Part shown: in pieces, positions 12,926 through 25,753 of the stretch | Numbering within the stretch: the stretch's first letter is position 1 | Layout: every line of letters begins with the position of its first letter | Source: Apostichopus japonicus | Lineage: Eukaryota > Echinodermata > Holothuroidea > Aspidochirotida > Stichopodidae | Length of the DNA: 64,000 nt | NCBI RefSeq assembly: GCF_037975245.1 | Contig: NC_092572.1 | Location: 33,267,989 to 33,331,988, forward strand | Direction of reading: 5' to 3' | The notes under the pieces: generated by a model | The model's database searches: none | What the model was told of the DNA's origin: nothing | Seen by the model: the letters and a program-made list of their open reading frames with translations, nothing else | Made by a program: the position numbers and the translations under genes

Positions 12926-15900
12926 TCAATCTAATTCATACCTATTTGGCAAGACTATGCAATATGTTACTCCATCAATCTCAGCAGTAATACATTTTTG
13001 CAGCTGATCGGTCACACTAAGTATAAGTATTTTCTCTCTATTGTATTCAGTTAATATACAAATATGCTTGGCACATGCCCCAGTTTGAATATCAGTTGCC
13101 AAATTTGATTTCAGTATTCTGAACTGGGAAATGACAAACAAAGTATAAACATTTTTCTCCGTTCTGACTTTGAGAATATTTTCAATTCTACCAAATTTAC
13201 TCCCATCAAATTGGACAATACTATTACTTCTCCTGCCACCTTTTCCAGCAACTTCAAATGACCTACCATTAATTAATATCTTACAAAATTTGTGAATAAC
13301 ATTATCCTGGTGAGAAATATCAAAAATGTTATTCAACAAATCACCAACATATTCACATGGATTGTACTTCTGAGGCTGCCCAACCAACAATACATGTAAC
13401 ATGTTTCCTAAATGGAGACTCTCCGCCTTGACAGTCAGTGGATATCCACGAAGTAAATTGTTTATAAAAGTCATAACATTATAGGGTGTGTTTCTACTGA
13501 TTGATTCAGATTTCTGTTGAAGCAGTCTCATAATTGTAAAATTTTGTGCAATCTGACCTGAAACATAACGGGTCCCATGAAACAAGCTCTTTATTTTCCT
13601 GTTATACCCTTCAAATGGAAAACATGAAGTATTCCACAGCGGCCCCCATAACCTTGCTGTGTCTGCAAGATGTAACATAAGATGAACATTATAAGAGATA
13701 TGTTCAACTCCGTACAGTCTCTCCATGTCAATAACAAATTTAATTAAAATAATATGCACCAAGGAGAGGTCATTCTCTACAATGTTCTCCTGTAGCAACA
13801 TCCAGATTGCATGAACCAGTAGCATTAAGTGAGTCAAGTAAACTGATGGTAACACACCCTTTAAAACAGGTAAACTGTAAAAGAGAAGCCATGATCTAAA
13901 CTCTGATGCTTTCCAGTGTGACCGTTGGGATGGTGATTTTGGTAGCCTTGTAATTTCACTTGGGGGAACAATAGCTTCAATACGCTGGTCAACAACACCG
14001 ATCTGATTGCCTATATACCAAGGTTCCTTGTGGCTAGAGCTGTCAAACCACAGATTGGTCAACTTCTCTGTGACTCCTTCACATACTGCATGCATATAAT
14101 CAACAGGAAATCCCTCTACAATATCAAATCCTGGGATCAAAAGAAGAGGTGACACGTTCTTCACCCCAATTGAGGAAGGTTCACCAGATGTGATCTTAAT
14201 TGCCTCTGCCTCAACATTAGCCTGGGTTCTGAGAACAGGTACAGGCTCTTCATATGGATACACAGTTACACTGCCCCGCCCCTTTTCTACTCTCTTACCT
14301 TTATGAAGACACCACGAACAGCCGAAATAACCATTGAATTGTGTTATGCCTTGGAGCTGGCATCTGGCAACAGAATCACAGGCACATGCACCTGCAATGA
14401 CTTTTGTTGTAGCATTTACATGCTGTGCTGGAATTGTCCATTCCACCCCATCATGATACAATTCTTTACATTCCTCAATGAATGGATTTAAAAAAAGTTG
14501 AAAATACTGGTTTTTTGCTCCCATACCAAAGACCAACTAGTAGTATGTTCTTTGTCTGAATCCCTATAGGCAAATCTTTCACCATACACTGTATTGGCCA
14601 AACACTTCCCTTACCAGACTGAAAAGCTGGCATGCCATCAGTATTCCAGAGAAGGGATATATGCTTTTTGGGTGACCCATCATCATTTAAAAAGTACTGA
14701 CTCAGACTTGGTCTCTCCATCAAATCTTTTAGTTGCCCTTTTAATGACATACAAACAAAATACTTACCATCTTTAATTGCTTCCAGTTTTGTTACATTTA
14801 TACTACATATGGGACAAATATGCTCATCACCCAATCCAAGATATGATGTGCACTCTTTGCAATAAATATGGAAATCAATTTCATTTCTGCACTTGTCAAA
14901 GTTCTTACTGAATGTGTAAATAGTGTCTGGTAGACTGCTCTCTGGAAGATGGATGTTGATTAATTTCAGCAAATCTTGGAGAGCGATCTTGGACAAGCTG
15001 TGTCGAAGAGCATACGCCATTATGGCGATGAAACTCTGTGTTGTTGAGATGTTAGCTCCTGGATATAGAGGTAAGTCATCAGGATCACCATTCTTGTCAG
15101 GATTATTCTGTGAATATGATTAATGAGAAAACTATAGACAATACTTCATTCCATCAACAATTTATATTTTAGCAACTCAGAATTCAAGAGTAGACCCAAT
15201 GGATAAAGCTATGATGTGATTAGTGATATTTGTACAAAGGATGGCATTAATTCAAGTTTTACCCATTCAGTTAGCTTGATTACAAGATTTTTGATATTTG
15301 ACCTCTAAAGACGTTTGTCCTCTAGCAAAATTTATGGTGGTAATTGGTGTCATACAGACATTGTACATACCAAACATGAGTTATATGCATGTTTTCCCTA
15401 CTGAGATAACCTGATAACAACTATTTTTCAGCATTTGACCTCTGATGACCTCAAATGACCTTCGGCAAATTTAATAGGGTTCTTCTACTCATTGTGGGTA
15501 ACATAAAGTTCATACTTGGTATGTATGTTCCCCATAATGAGTACATGATCCCTATTGTTTTTGGGAGAGGTCATCTGAAATTTCACAGCCAGCACTAACC
15601 CTGCCTCACTGAATTCTGGAAACATGTAATTGTTAAGCTCTGTGAGAACGAGAAAAGGTGAAAAGTTTTTTGCCCTTCTCAGCGATCTCACATGACTGGT
15701 ATAGGGTTAAAACTATATGTCAAACTTACATCTAACTCATCCTGGCCACCATCACTCTGGGAATCTTCACAGAAGGAACTTTCAACAAACAGGAAACTTT
15801 GGTCTGCAACTGTCTGCTCATTATCATCAAATAGTTGACCGTCATCCTCCAATTCTTGTGCTTGATCTGAAGGTGTATCAGTCTCATCTTGTCTCTAAAG

Positions 15901-17599
15901 ATGAAGAATGTTTGAAGGTGTCAGAAAAAGTGTGTACCAGTCCTAAACCAATCGCAACTATCCTGCAACATGTCATTGCGTGCAGTGGTTACTGTACAGG
16001 ATTATGATTGGGGGAAAACATGGATGAATATTGATGGGGGGGGGGGGGGGGGAATAGGGACAATGTTTCGGGGCACATGACTGTGCCGCCACTGATTGTG
16101 TGTATGTACATGTTTGCCAAATACACACACTGAGTCAATAGAGGTTGTTAGAACTGTCTTAAAACTATATCGTCTGTCAATACTTTATTCCATTAACAAT
16201 TCATTTTTAGCAACTCTTTAGCAAGTAAATGTTTAGTTACGCTCGCCATAAGGCAAGTAGATTAAAAAAAAAAAAAAATTCGAGGCCTGGTAATCAGCAG
16301 TTTCTAATTATGTTACATTCGTCAAAATTATTTGGTAGTCCCGATTATAACAATCTGCAACCTTATTTTGGGGAATATTTGGAAGTCCTAGCAAATGCTG
16401 GTAATCTCGGATGACTGTAAAAATTGGACGTTGCTGAAGATAACCCATAGATTAGCGGTACCCTCACTGATGCCATTACAGAATTCTTCAAATAGGAGAT
16501 GGAAACATGTATATAATTGTCGAGCTCTGTGAGAACGAGAAAAGATGTAAGTCTTTTGCTCCTCACATCGATCACCCACGATTGGTATAGGGGTAAAACT
16601 ATATGTCAAACTTACATTTAACTCATCCTGGTCACCATCACTCTGGGAATCATCACCTGACTGGTTGTCAACTTCACAGAGGGAACTTTCAACATGAAGG
16701 AAACTTTTGTTACTAATTGTCTGCTCATCGTCGTTTGGTTCAATTGCAATGACGTCATCCTTCAATTTATCATCTGCCCTCCAACGACATCTTGTTCTGT
16801 GAGGTATTTCTTCATTAGCAAACTCCAAGTACCTATTGAATAAACAAATGACATTTCTTATGCCAGTCTAATTATGTTAGTGCTCCATTTAGATGGGTGC
16901 ACGCATGCACTGGTGCATGTATTTTTTTTTTATCTGTGAAGTGTGTATGTAAATATATAGTTATATATGAACACCAGAAACTTTAACCAAAAGGCTTAGT
17001 GATTCCTAGCTTGTTAAATGGCTAAAAGGTTTCATAACATAACAACATATACTAAATGTTAACTCACTATAAACTAGAATGGTGACTGCAAACTCAAAAT
17101 TTTATAAAATTGTGTGCAGGTGTCGGTCGTACGACTGGCAATATAGAGATAGGTGTAAATTCCTGAAAACTCTGAAACGGCGAAATCCTATATTGCGGGG
17201 GAAATAAAAATTAAGCCTGCCCATAGCTTTAGACCTGCAAGTCAGAGTAATCCTTAGTCCTAACTGTACATAGGCCTAGTCCTACTTGGGGGCTGTGCCT
17301 TACCGCCATAGGTTTCTGTGAGGCCAAGCCCCCTAGCCTATATTCAGATTTTAGTAACAAAATATTTAAACCCTCAATATAACCTGTGATATGATAACAC
17401 CCGTTGTAATGATTAACCGAAAACAGGTGCGCATTATTGAATCAAACCGCGATATGGTCTATAGGCCTAGCATAGGCCCCATGGTGGTAAGGCAAGATAT
17501 CCGTTCTAGTCCTACTGTATACTGGGATAGGCATAGCCTAGCCCTCAGCAACTCTGTAGTCTCAACTTACCTTTTGTAGCATCGTCGTTTGCCTTCCAT
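12926..17599 (-). CDS. Tnp2/CACTA-like transposase (spliced, one frameshift)
   Basis: Exons read on the minus strand are 17599-17571 (ATG, starting MEGKRRCYKR), 16832-16616, an optional 15894-15730, and 15107-12926. All junctions have AG/GT borders and matching phases. The protein of roughly 865 residues begins with a short basic tail and a Ser/Asp/Glu-rich segment. A CxxC...CxxC zinc motif follows (YCKEC...CPIC), then a Tnp2-type catalytic core. The core shows WNTDGMPAF (first Asp, about 14638), WPIQC, a GCSWCLHKG zinc knuckle, VDYMHAVCEGV (second Asp, about 14100) and WGPLWNTSCFPFEG (probable Glu, about 13610). These match the transposase family of CACTA/EnSpm elements. The frame shifts in a run of seven A on the plus strand (14490-14496), between GLWYGSKKP and LNPFIEECK; one base fewer would keep the frame. 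It could be a real mutation or an assembly error. The rest is intact. Confidence 0.88.
15128..16850. repeat. Internal tandem duplication that copied a transposase exon
   Basis: The segment at about 15128-15900 resembles about 16165-16850. Shared stretches include the exon end (minus strand, CAGGATGAGTTA followed by GTAAG), about 130 bp of intron after it (ACATATAGTTTTAMCCC... to CTTTTCTCGTTCTCACAGAGCT), and a farther intron piece (CATTCCATYAACAATT). The spacing drifts from about 1037 to 886 bp because of indels. Both exon copies keep splice sites and an open frame of whole codons (55 codons in the 15730-15894 copy). Confidence 0.85.
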
Positions 17600-18386
17600 T
17601 ATGTCTCGTAATTCACGAAGAACATCTGTCACAGTTCAGCAGGAATCATTGACATAATAATAATGATATGACGTGCGAGTTTTTGTACAGTAGTACTACT
17701 AGTTTGGTATAATTATCATTTGAAGAATTTATTTCGTTCAGACTAGTCGCGTAGGCCTACGTCGAATGTGACCAGACTATTTATAATTATAATTATTGAA
17801 ATTATGTATATATAGCTAATCTATTTTTGAATATATTAAACGATTATAAGTTAACGAAATACATTTGAAAAGTTATTAATTATATATTTTGTTTGATTTT
17901 TTATTAAACAAACATGTTCTACGTCTCGTTGATTTTTTGTTCCTTATCACACTGGGTTGTGCTTAAAGGCTTAATAGTATGATCTTTCAATTCGCTACTA
18001 ATTGTTATGATCCTCCGACAGGTAAATTGTAATATTCTTATTGACAATATTTCGTAGTTTGCCTATATTGCTTCTAAATCAATTGCAGGCAAAATTATTT
18101 ATTCCTTAATTTTTTTTTTTTTTACTGGTCAATCGTGTTCATTTCAGTGTAGACGTGTGTTATTATTGTTTTAAGGTTGTGCTATATACCCCCAAAAAAG
18201 TGGAGCAGTATCGCAAAGTTTGGCGCCGTTTTCAATTCCGTAAATAAGCCAACCGCACTACGTACGTACGTACGGTCACTACGAATTTAGCATCCATATT
18301 GTGTATCACGCGTAACTATTCTAGCTCGATAAAATTGGCCCTAAATAACCTATATTTTCATTATTTTAAATTAAAACGAGTTAAAA
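17600..18386. promoter_or_regulatory. Probable bidirectional promoter region of the transposon
   Basis: The 787 bp separating the divergent start codons of the transposase (minus) and the BEN gene (plus). It is AT-rich (for example TATAATTATAATTATTG near 17780 and TATATATAGC near 17810) and includes a short ACGT microsatellite near 18260. No transcription start can be fixed from sequence alone. Confidence 0.45.
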
Positions 18387-21300
18387 ATGACACATGTTCT
18401 CGTGCAGTGGGAAAAGTGCAGAGGAATCTCAATGTTATCGCAGAAAGATGTCTTGGGAACTACCGACGAAAACTTCGTGGGAAGCAAAGTGTCTGGGAGA
18501 TACAACACCAAGTTACTGCCTGCTACAATTATTCATATCGGTAGTAAGTATAATGATCAGATAATGTTCCATAACTGTGGCTTTCATAATTTGATGTTTA
18601 TATGTTGTTGTTAATATTAATTTACTTTGTTATAGGCTAGGTAGCCAAGTATATAATTGTCTCTGCGTAGCCATCACTAGGGTCTATAGGCCTAGGGATT
18701 TCTCGTACAGCGATGCAATTATTTATAGGCCTAGGCCTATAGGCTATGTGCTTATTCTTTCCTTGTTTATAATTAAGTTAGGCTCTTCCTTTGTCTAGCG
18801 TAGGCGCGGCTTACACTATACTAGCCTACTACTGACCAGGCCTACTTGTGGGGGTACCTTGGGCTTATGGGTTGATCACTTAATGTTTTTCTAATTTTTC
18901 TCAGGAACAGGCTTGTAATAATTCAAGGGATCTTTTCTAACATGAGCTCAAATTTTCAAGTCAAACCTGATATTTTAAGCACCTAACTATATTACTAGGG
19001 CCTAGCCTAAACAGCATTTTCTAAAAATGTTTTCCTTGTTAGGCAGAGCTGTAACGCGTTGTACCTTGAGTCAATCACTCGATCTCTGTGTCAGCAAGCT
19101 GGTGAGCGCCTTTACCTTATCAAGTGACAAGTATCTTTGGTTTTGTGGAATACTGAACGAATGATAAGATGACTGTCAATAAGACAATAATTCTCTTAAT
19201 TGTAGTCCTTGTATTTTTAATGTAAATGTGTGTATAGGGATATCAGATATGTTGGTAATATAGTCCGCTCACAATCCTGCATTATTTTTCCAAAAAAATT
19301 CTCTAGCTTCCGAAGAGATGGAAGTGAAATTAAAGGAGATACAGCCAGTACCAGGTGCCTCAATAAACTCTCCGTCCTTGCAAGGAAGAGGTCATAGAGT
19401 TCACAAGAGGAAAGAACATCCCGACTTCATTGAGGAGCTTCAGACCGATCAGACAATGCTCTCATCCCAATCGGCCTGTTCCTCAAAAAATACTGTAAGT
19501 AAATAATTGTTGTAGAATACTTGTTTGGCTGTGCCTTTTGCAAACAAGCAAGGTATTACCAAGATGATAAAATATTTATATAGGCCTAGCCTAGGCCTAG
19601 GTTAAAATACAAAACAGGAGTTAGGCCTATAATAATTAGTGGTAGGCCTAGGTACACAGTACTTACTTCCTAAAATAAATTTCCTTCGATCTCCTGTCGT
19701 CCCGTCAATAACTGGTGCCTAATAATTCTATATTATAAAATACAAAGTGGCTATTCTTACGACTAGTCGTAACAATAATGACCTTTTGCGCATGCGCAGT
19801 TGCCATTTTTACGACTAGGAGTACTATTTTTACGACTAGGAGTAACAATAATTTCAGGTTAGGGTAGGTTCAGGTTAAACTCACTTGTCAGGCAGTATTT
19901 AATACTGAAAGCCGTATTTAATGCAAAAGTATTAAATGGCAGTGTGCCTGTAATCTACGCGACGATGGAAATTCCAAAACTATAGAGGTGATTACTTCCG
20001 CCAGCAAATCGATAACAACGGAAGGCAGAATGACGCAAGCACACCTATAAATACTAGATTATGCAACTTAATTAACTAGTAGTAGTATGGACCTCATAAA
20101 CTATATACCGTTGCCGCGCGCCTATTGAAATGGTAGCGCTACGGCAATATACGCCTATACTAAACCTATCGTTTGATATCGTTGATACTATGCGCGGTAG
20201 GTCAAAAGCCTGACACGCGCTCGAGCAGTATTTTAATAAACAAAATATAGATAGAACCGCGCGACTAAGTTATTAAACCCCAAATTACGCACTATAAATG
20301 ATCAGGCTAGCAAATTCACGCTGTTACGTCTTTGAAAATAATTTCGAAAGTAGCGTGGTTTTAGGGCCAAAACGAGTGCTAGGGAGTGCGTATCCTAATG
20401 AAAACAACGTGTCTTACCTGTTCACGCACTGGATGGAGAGACAGAACTAGACTAGCGTGGCGGTTTATATACAGTGAAGTGAGGCCAAAGGTCGCGAATC
20501 ATTCCATTGTTACGACCCGTCATGTCGACACAGAATCATAAAGTCTCTTTGGCCCTGTTTTGATTGCAATAGGCCTACAATGATAGACCTGTAATGCACT
20601 ATTAATCAATTCAATTTTTAGCGGGGCCTATTAGTATACAAAATCTAAAAAGGTGATTAAAATCAGTGATTAAAAAAATTGATTGTAAACGCGAAATCAG
20701 TGAATAAAATCAAACAACCCATATTTTCTGCAGGATAACTCACATGATCACAATGAGTTCATGTCATTTTGTATTTCGTTATTTTTTTAATCCATATTCC
20801 TTATTTACCTGAGTGAAAAAGTATGTATGTTTATCTTTCCTTTGTGAAAGTATTTTGCAATTAACCAATTGTTTAAAAAAAAATCATGTCATTTGATTTC
20901 GAAAGACGTAACTAAAGGAAATGCAAAATGATATGTACCTTTCATGGCCCTATGAAGTTAAGTCATCATTTTGCTCAGAGAATGGCATCCATCCACATTA
21001 AGTTAAATCCTGCTGCGATTAACTGCCTTTTTTGTCAATGTAGTCCAATTTAAGCATTGCCATCAAACTCTGAGAGGACATGGCAGTCAATTCAAAGGGA
21101 TCAACCATTTATTATTTCAATTATTATTTAACCTTGCAGAAAAATGATGCATCAAAAAAAGCAAAGTCTGCTGCAGGACATGAAATTATTGCTCAACTCC
21201 TGCAGCAGAGGGACAACACCCTGTATTTTGGTCAAGGAGGAAGACTTTGAAGTAGTTAACTTTGTAGAGGATGAAGTTATTTACCAACCACCAGCCCAGG

Positions 21301-24300
21301 CACAGACCCCAACACAGAAGCCACCATCCCTACCACCAGTACAAAAACCACCAACCCCATCCCAGAAGACACCAGCCCCAGCACACAAACAACACCAACC
21401 AGCAGCACATCGGTGTTTCGTTGCCAAAATAAAACTACAGGGCTTCCATTCATAACAGAAAGCAGGCAATTTAGTGAGTGTTCCTGCTGAGTAAACAACA
21501 TATAAATTTAAATATTCTCAGCAACAGGTGATCACAAAACTGCTCTAATGAAGTCACAGACATCGCTAATCATCATATTCCTTGGGCGCCTCAGTGACCT
21601 ATGTGGCATTCTTGTGGTTTCAGTTAGTAACTGGGGTTGAATTTCCACAAAGAAAAAGTATAAATGCGTTTCAATTGGTAGATAATGAAATATGTTTCAA
21701 CGGCGGATGATTTTGACCCTGGCAAATAAATGGACGACGCCAAAAAGACAAAATTGCTAGTTGCATGGGCGAAATCAGTTTGCATATTACACAAAAATTT
21801 ACACTCGGCGTCCAGATGGCGGGAAAATTTAACATCATGTTCAATGTGTTGTGTCGTTCCCATGGTGCTATGAACTTGGGCAAGTTCGCGAATGTCGATG
21901 ACCTACTTATGTTCTGTGACCAATGTCAGTGGGAATTATGTGTGTTAAAACTCGGGTTTTTCCACGTGTTATATATATATAGAAGTTTTACGTAAGCCGA
22001 GCGAATTTTGGGGCGGCTCGTTGATTGTGAGGAAGCACTCATCTAAGCATCAATATTTGTGAAAAATATCGTAAGGTTTTTCAGATATTCTCTTTGAATG
22101 TCCCCTCCATATATCTCTTTTTCTTCGTCCACTCAAAGCTCGACATATACGTTAATTCTGTTCGTGGTAAATTATCGTAATTATCGAAATATCGCGATAA
22201 TTTTTTAACTATTTATCGTGACGGTAAAAAGCTTATATCGCCCAATTACCCTACTTGTGTGTGACTTCAGTTTTGTTACTGACTTTCAAATATGCCGCAG
22301 CCTATACTCGTTTCTATTTTTACTCAAGAAGACTAGCATATTTATATGATCGGTAATTGGAGCCTGCTTCTTTATGATTAACGATGTTTGTTTACATATT
22401 TTTAAATAATTGTCATGTTTAAAATGTATTTGAAATTAAAAAAAAAAAATCCGTTTATACAGTTTGTGATTTTCTAAACGGATAGTGCATTTGCGGCCGG
22501 TTAAATGGTTAAACGTTTAAACGGTCACACCCTTATATAGTATAGCGATTGCTTGGATGTTTTGTTAATGGGTCTAGGTCAGCCCCTCGCCCAACCTGGA
22601 TGTCACTCTTTTATTTATCACTGTTTTCTGATGTAAAGATATGGCGATGGGAGTTGGACCAAGGAGTGTATTATTTATTCTCTATCATGTATATATATAT
22701 TAAATTGGTCATTCATGGGTTCTGTAACTGCTAGGTTTGTATATGTGTCTCATTAAAAGGAACACACTACTTCTTTAACAATGATTAAAGATATAAAGGA
22801 CTTCATATTTATTTAATTTGAATTATTTTATCATTCTTCACTTATTAGGATTACGTGCAGCCATTGCAAGGTTAGACGGGTGTCTAGACGGGTGTCTAGT
22901 TTCTCCCTCAAACACCAAGCAGGGAAGCATTAATTCCAACCCCAGACAGCCCAACAACTGAAAACAGTTTTAATGCTGACTTATTTGAGGGCAATGAGGT
23001 GTGTACTAATGTATCTTGTACTAATGTACCCCCCCCCCTCCTGTTTGATTCGGTTCATACTTGGTACATATTATTGCAGGAAAAGTAAAGGTGTCATAAG
23101 TTTTTGATGGGAAAACGTTTTTGAACATGATAAGGTACCTTATATTTTCCAAATAGTTTCCAAATATTTTACAATGTGGAATAATAAACTGTTAGTATGT
23201 CCATGTTAGGGAAGATAAACTGTCCTATGTTCTGGACATAGGATTTTCTTTTTATTTCCAAAAACAAATGTATGCCATATTTGTGTAATATAAAAATTCA
23301 TTTCAGGCCCCCCTAAATACCCCATATAGCGGTCAAAATCTAAAATTTTGACAATAATGCAACTTAAATATTTTTTAGTAAGTTGAGCATATTTTATACA
23401 CGATTAAAATCTTTAAATACAATTATCTCTAAATGGCAATTTTGGACATAGTACATCTTTACTCTCCTGTGACGATACGTTGACGGTATGAACATACTGT
23501 AGACTGTATACGCCACAATGGTACTAGCTAGTATGTTCCCCCCCCCCCCCCACATCCATGCTGCTAAAGTCATACCTCACTAATGATGTATCATTGATGA
23601 TGATTTCAGCATCATATCTCGGTGGTAGCCAATCTCCCTCCCCTTTTTACACTTTCTGGCAGGAAAACTGATAGGCGCGGAAACAGATTTTAGATTCCTT
23701 GCCGTAGGTTCAAGAAATCTATGCTGTCACAACAAGTATGTGTGTATGATGCCAAGCTTAATGTTACCACTTTTTCTCAACAGTGCCACATTGCATTCTT
23801 ACCTGGTACATAGGTTGTGCATATATTGGGTAGATGATCCTTATTGCTTTTGGTGCTGTTTCTCATGAATATTAATGCTTGGCCAGTAAAAACGTTGTTA
23901 CTAAACTTGGAAATGGGCCATCAATATCTGCAAGGAATCACAACTGCCTTTGTTGGCTTCCTGGTTTCAGAGCTGCTCTAAACACATTTATAATTTGTCT
24001 TTGCAGCTAGAAACGTTTAAAATTCCACAAGAAATCTTACACAGAGCTCTGCAGGCCAAAAATGAAAAAAAAAAACTCATTTGCAACTTAATGAGGACAC
24101 TCTTTACCATGGAGGACATGGCGACATCCTCTTTAACTGGCAAATCACCCCACAGTGACAATAAGAAGCAGTTGCACACTGGGAAGATAGATGCCATAAC
24201 AAGTGAGTTTGATTTGAGATGTTTATCCATGATTACATGGAAGGGATTTATGGCTAGGTGGCCCTAATTTTATGAGTAATCATTGAAAGTCATATTAATA

Positions 24301-25051
24301 TCCATTACTATATAATTGAGGCAAAAATATTCAGATTATCTGTTTTTTTAAAGGTGATTGCTGAGGTCTTACAAACAATATTCCCATGTTTTTGATAAAA
24401 AATGACATGGGCTATTACACCTGCAGTGTTCTCCACTAGTTGTTTTATCCGGGCGCCGTGCCCGGACAAAATCTGAAAAGGTGCGTCAGCGCCCGGACAT
24501 AAAGTTACCACCCGTACAAATTATTCGCCCGTTCCGTACAAAAACATTGCATTTACTATTTGGAAAAATTTTCCAAAGTGTTGCAAAATATATTTCGGTT
24601 ACCGGGGAAATATCGTCATCGGCTAAATTAACTGCGTAAAACAATCAATGAAGCAGAGCTTATAAAGTATCATAATTTTTCCAGCCCTTGAAAGTGATTT
24701 TACCAAGTAAATTAATTTTGGGGGAAATGTTCATTTCTGAAACATGAGATCTCAAATAAGGAATGTTTAGATGTAACTTCCAAGGCCTGGGAAGTGCCAT
24801 TTCCGGCAGTATGGGAGGCATTTTTGGCCAATGGTGGCGCTCTGATAGTGTCTTAGATAGTACATGTCAAGCAAATGCCCCCCCCCCCCTACACTTTCAA
24901 AAGCAAATCGACACCCCTGCAGTAATTGATCCATATTTTCATTTATTTTTCAGAGCTGGTAATGAAAAAATACCTAGCTACTAAAAAGGCAATCATCCGG
25001 ATGAAGATGACGGAAAAACTAAAGGATGAGAGGAGAGCTTATAACAGATAA
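18387..25051 (+). CDS. BEN-domain protein encoded by the transposon (spliced)
   Basis: Proposed exons are 18387-18543 (starts MTHVLVQWEK; donor GTAAGT, or GTAGTA three bases earlier), 19307-19494, 21140 onward, possibly 22900-22998, 24007-24202 and 24954-25051. Phases agree at 18543/19307 (phase 1), 19494/21140 (0), 22998/24007 (0) and 24202/24954 (1). The last two exons form a BEN domain, a DNA-binding fold of chromatin factors and some viruses. It is recognised by KIPQEILHRAL, LMRTLFTMEDMATSSLTGK, KIDAIT and KDERRAYNR before the stop. The first exon resembles the VLVQW...GSKVSGRYN...ATIIHI segment often found before BEN domains. The 21140 exon reads in phase through AGHEIIAQLLQQRD to a TGA at 21248, but a good acidic, proline-rich continuation lies in the next frame (EEDFEVVNFVEDE, then PxP repeats to about 21410). 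That suggests a frameshift near 21200-21250 or an unrecognised splice. The middle of the gene is uncertain and the BEN end is secure. Confidence 0.75.
19759..19860. promoter_or_regulatory. Palindrome cluster with NRF1-type site in BEN gene intron
   Basis: ACGACTAGTCGT (19759-19770) is a perfect 12-bp palindrome. It is followed by TGCGCATGCGCA (19787-19798), a perfect NRF1-type site, and then two direct copies of TTTTTACGACTAGGAGTA. This lies in the intron after 19494. A regulatory role is an inference from the motif. Confidence 0.4.
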
Positions 25052-25186
25052 GATTAATTAAAACTGTTATATGCTTATTTTTGGTTTCTTACTTGGCTCC
25101 ATAAAGAGAAATTCTTAACGATTAATCTTAATGATATATTAAATCCAATGCCTTTCGTATTACACGTTTTTTGTTTGTTCTATAGA

Positions 25187-25192
25187 AATAAA
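25187..25192 (+). promoter_or_regulatory. Polyadenylation signal of the BEN gene
   Basis: AATAAA lies 136 bp after the BEN stop codon and before the right subterminal repeat cluster, a sensible position for 3' end formation inside the element. Confidence 0.6.
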
Positions 25193-25319
25193 TCATTCAG
25201 CAATGTAACTAACACATGTCTGTGCATATTTGACCTCGACTATAGCAGTTCAAAAGCAAATTAACTTAGCTACACCATATATCGACTGTAGCACAATCAA
25301 TTGCTGTATGTGATCTTAA

Positions 25320-25733
25320 AATCTGCAGGATTCCATTTCTCACATTTCAATTGATAAACCCTCAGCATTTTTTTCCCCACATCATTTGAAAAACCCACAG
25401 GATTCATTTCCCACATGTCAATTGAAAACCCACAGGAATAGTTTCCCACGTCATTTGAAAACCCACAGGATTCATTTCCCACATGTCAATTGAAAACCCA
25501 CAGGATTCATTTCCCACGTCAATTAAAAACCCACAGGACTCATTTCCCACATGTCAATTGAAAAAACACAGGACTCATTTCCCACATGTCAATGAAAACC
25601 CACATTATTTGGAAACCCACATAATTTCTATGTCCCACATGTATGCCGTGGGTTTTACTTCATTTCCCACGTGCCAAAATCCCATAGGATTCTACTCTTT
25701 ACCCACGTGGGGAAATTCATGTGGGTATTTGTT
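25320..25733. repeat. Right subterminal repeat cluster of the transposon
   Basis: About ten direct copies of a unit of roughly 35-37 bp built from AAAACCCACAGGATTCATTT and CCCACATGTCAATTG, followed by less regular CCCACGTG and GTGGG words up to the end. The CCCACA core is shared with the left cluster. Unlike the mixed left cluster, most copies point the same way. Confidence 0.88.
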
Positions 25734-25753
25734 GTGGGATTTTTTTGTAAGGG
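25734..25753 (-). repeat. Right terminal inverted repeat
   Basis: GTGGGATTTTTTTGTAAGGG is the exact reverse complement of the left end. Host sequence GTAAGAAATATATTG follows directly. Confidence 0.95.

Larger units (their letters stand above)
8436..25753. mobile_element. 17.3-kb CACTA/Tnp2-like DNA transposon with BEN gene
   Basis: Both ends carry the same 20-bp terminal inverted repeat, CCCTTACAAAAAAATCCCAC. The insertion splits a host repeat. The left flank ends in GCGGGT and the right flank begins GTAAGAAA, whereas a related empty copy near 26040 reads GCGGGTAAGAAA, so GT is duplicated. Because the ends are C/G runs, a 3- or 4-bp duplication (GGT or GGGT) with slightly shorter ends is also possible. 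Inside are subterminal repeat arrays, a Tnp2-like transposase gene on the minus strand and a BEN-domain gene on the plus strand. The termini lack the CACTA sequence that gave the superfamily its name, so the class rests on the transposase. Confidence 0.88.

Noticed and set aside
21277-21501. Antisense glycine/valine-rich frames over the BEN gene
   Set aside because: Shadow of the proline-rich plus-strand coding tract.
25320-25733. Regular 35-37-bp repeats resembling a CRISPR array
   Set aside because: Eukaryotic sequence, spacers are themselves repeated, and the position next to the transposon end explains them as subterminal repeats.
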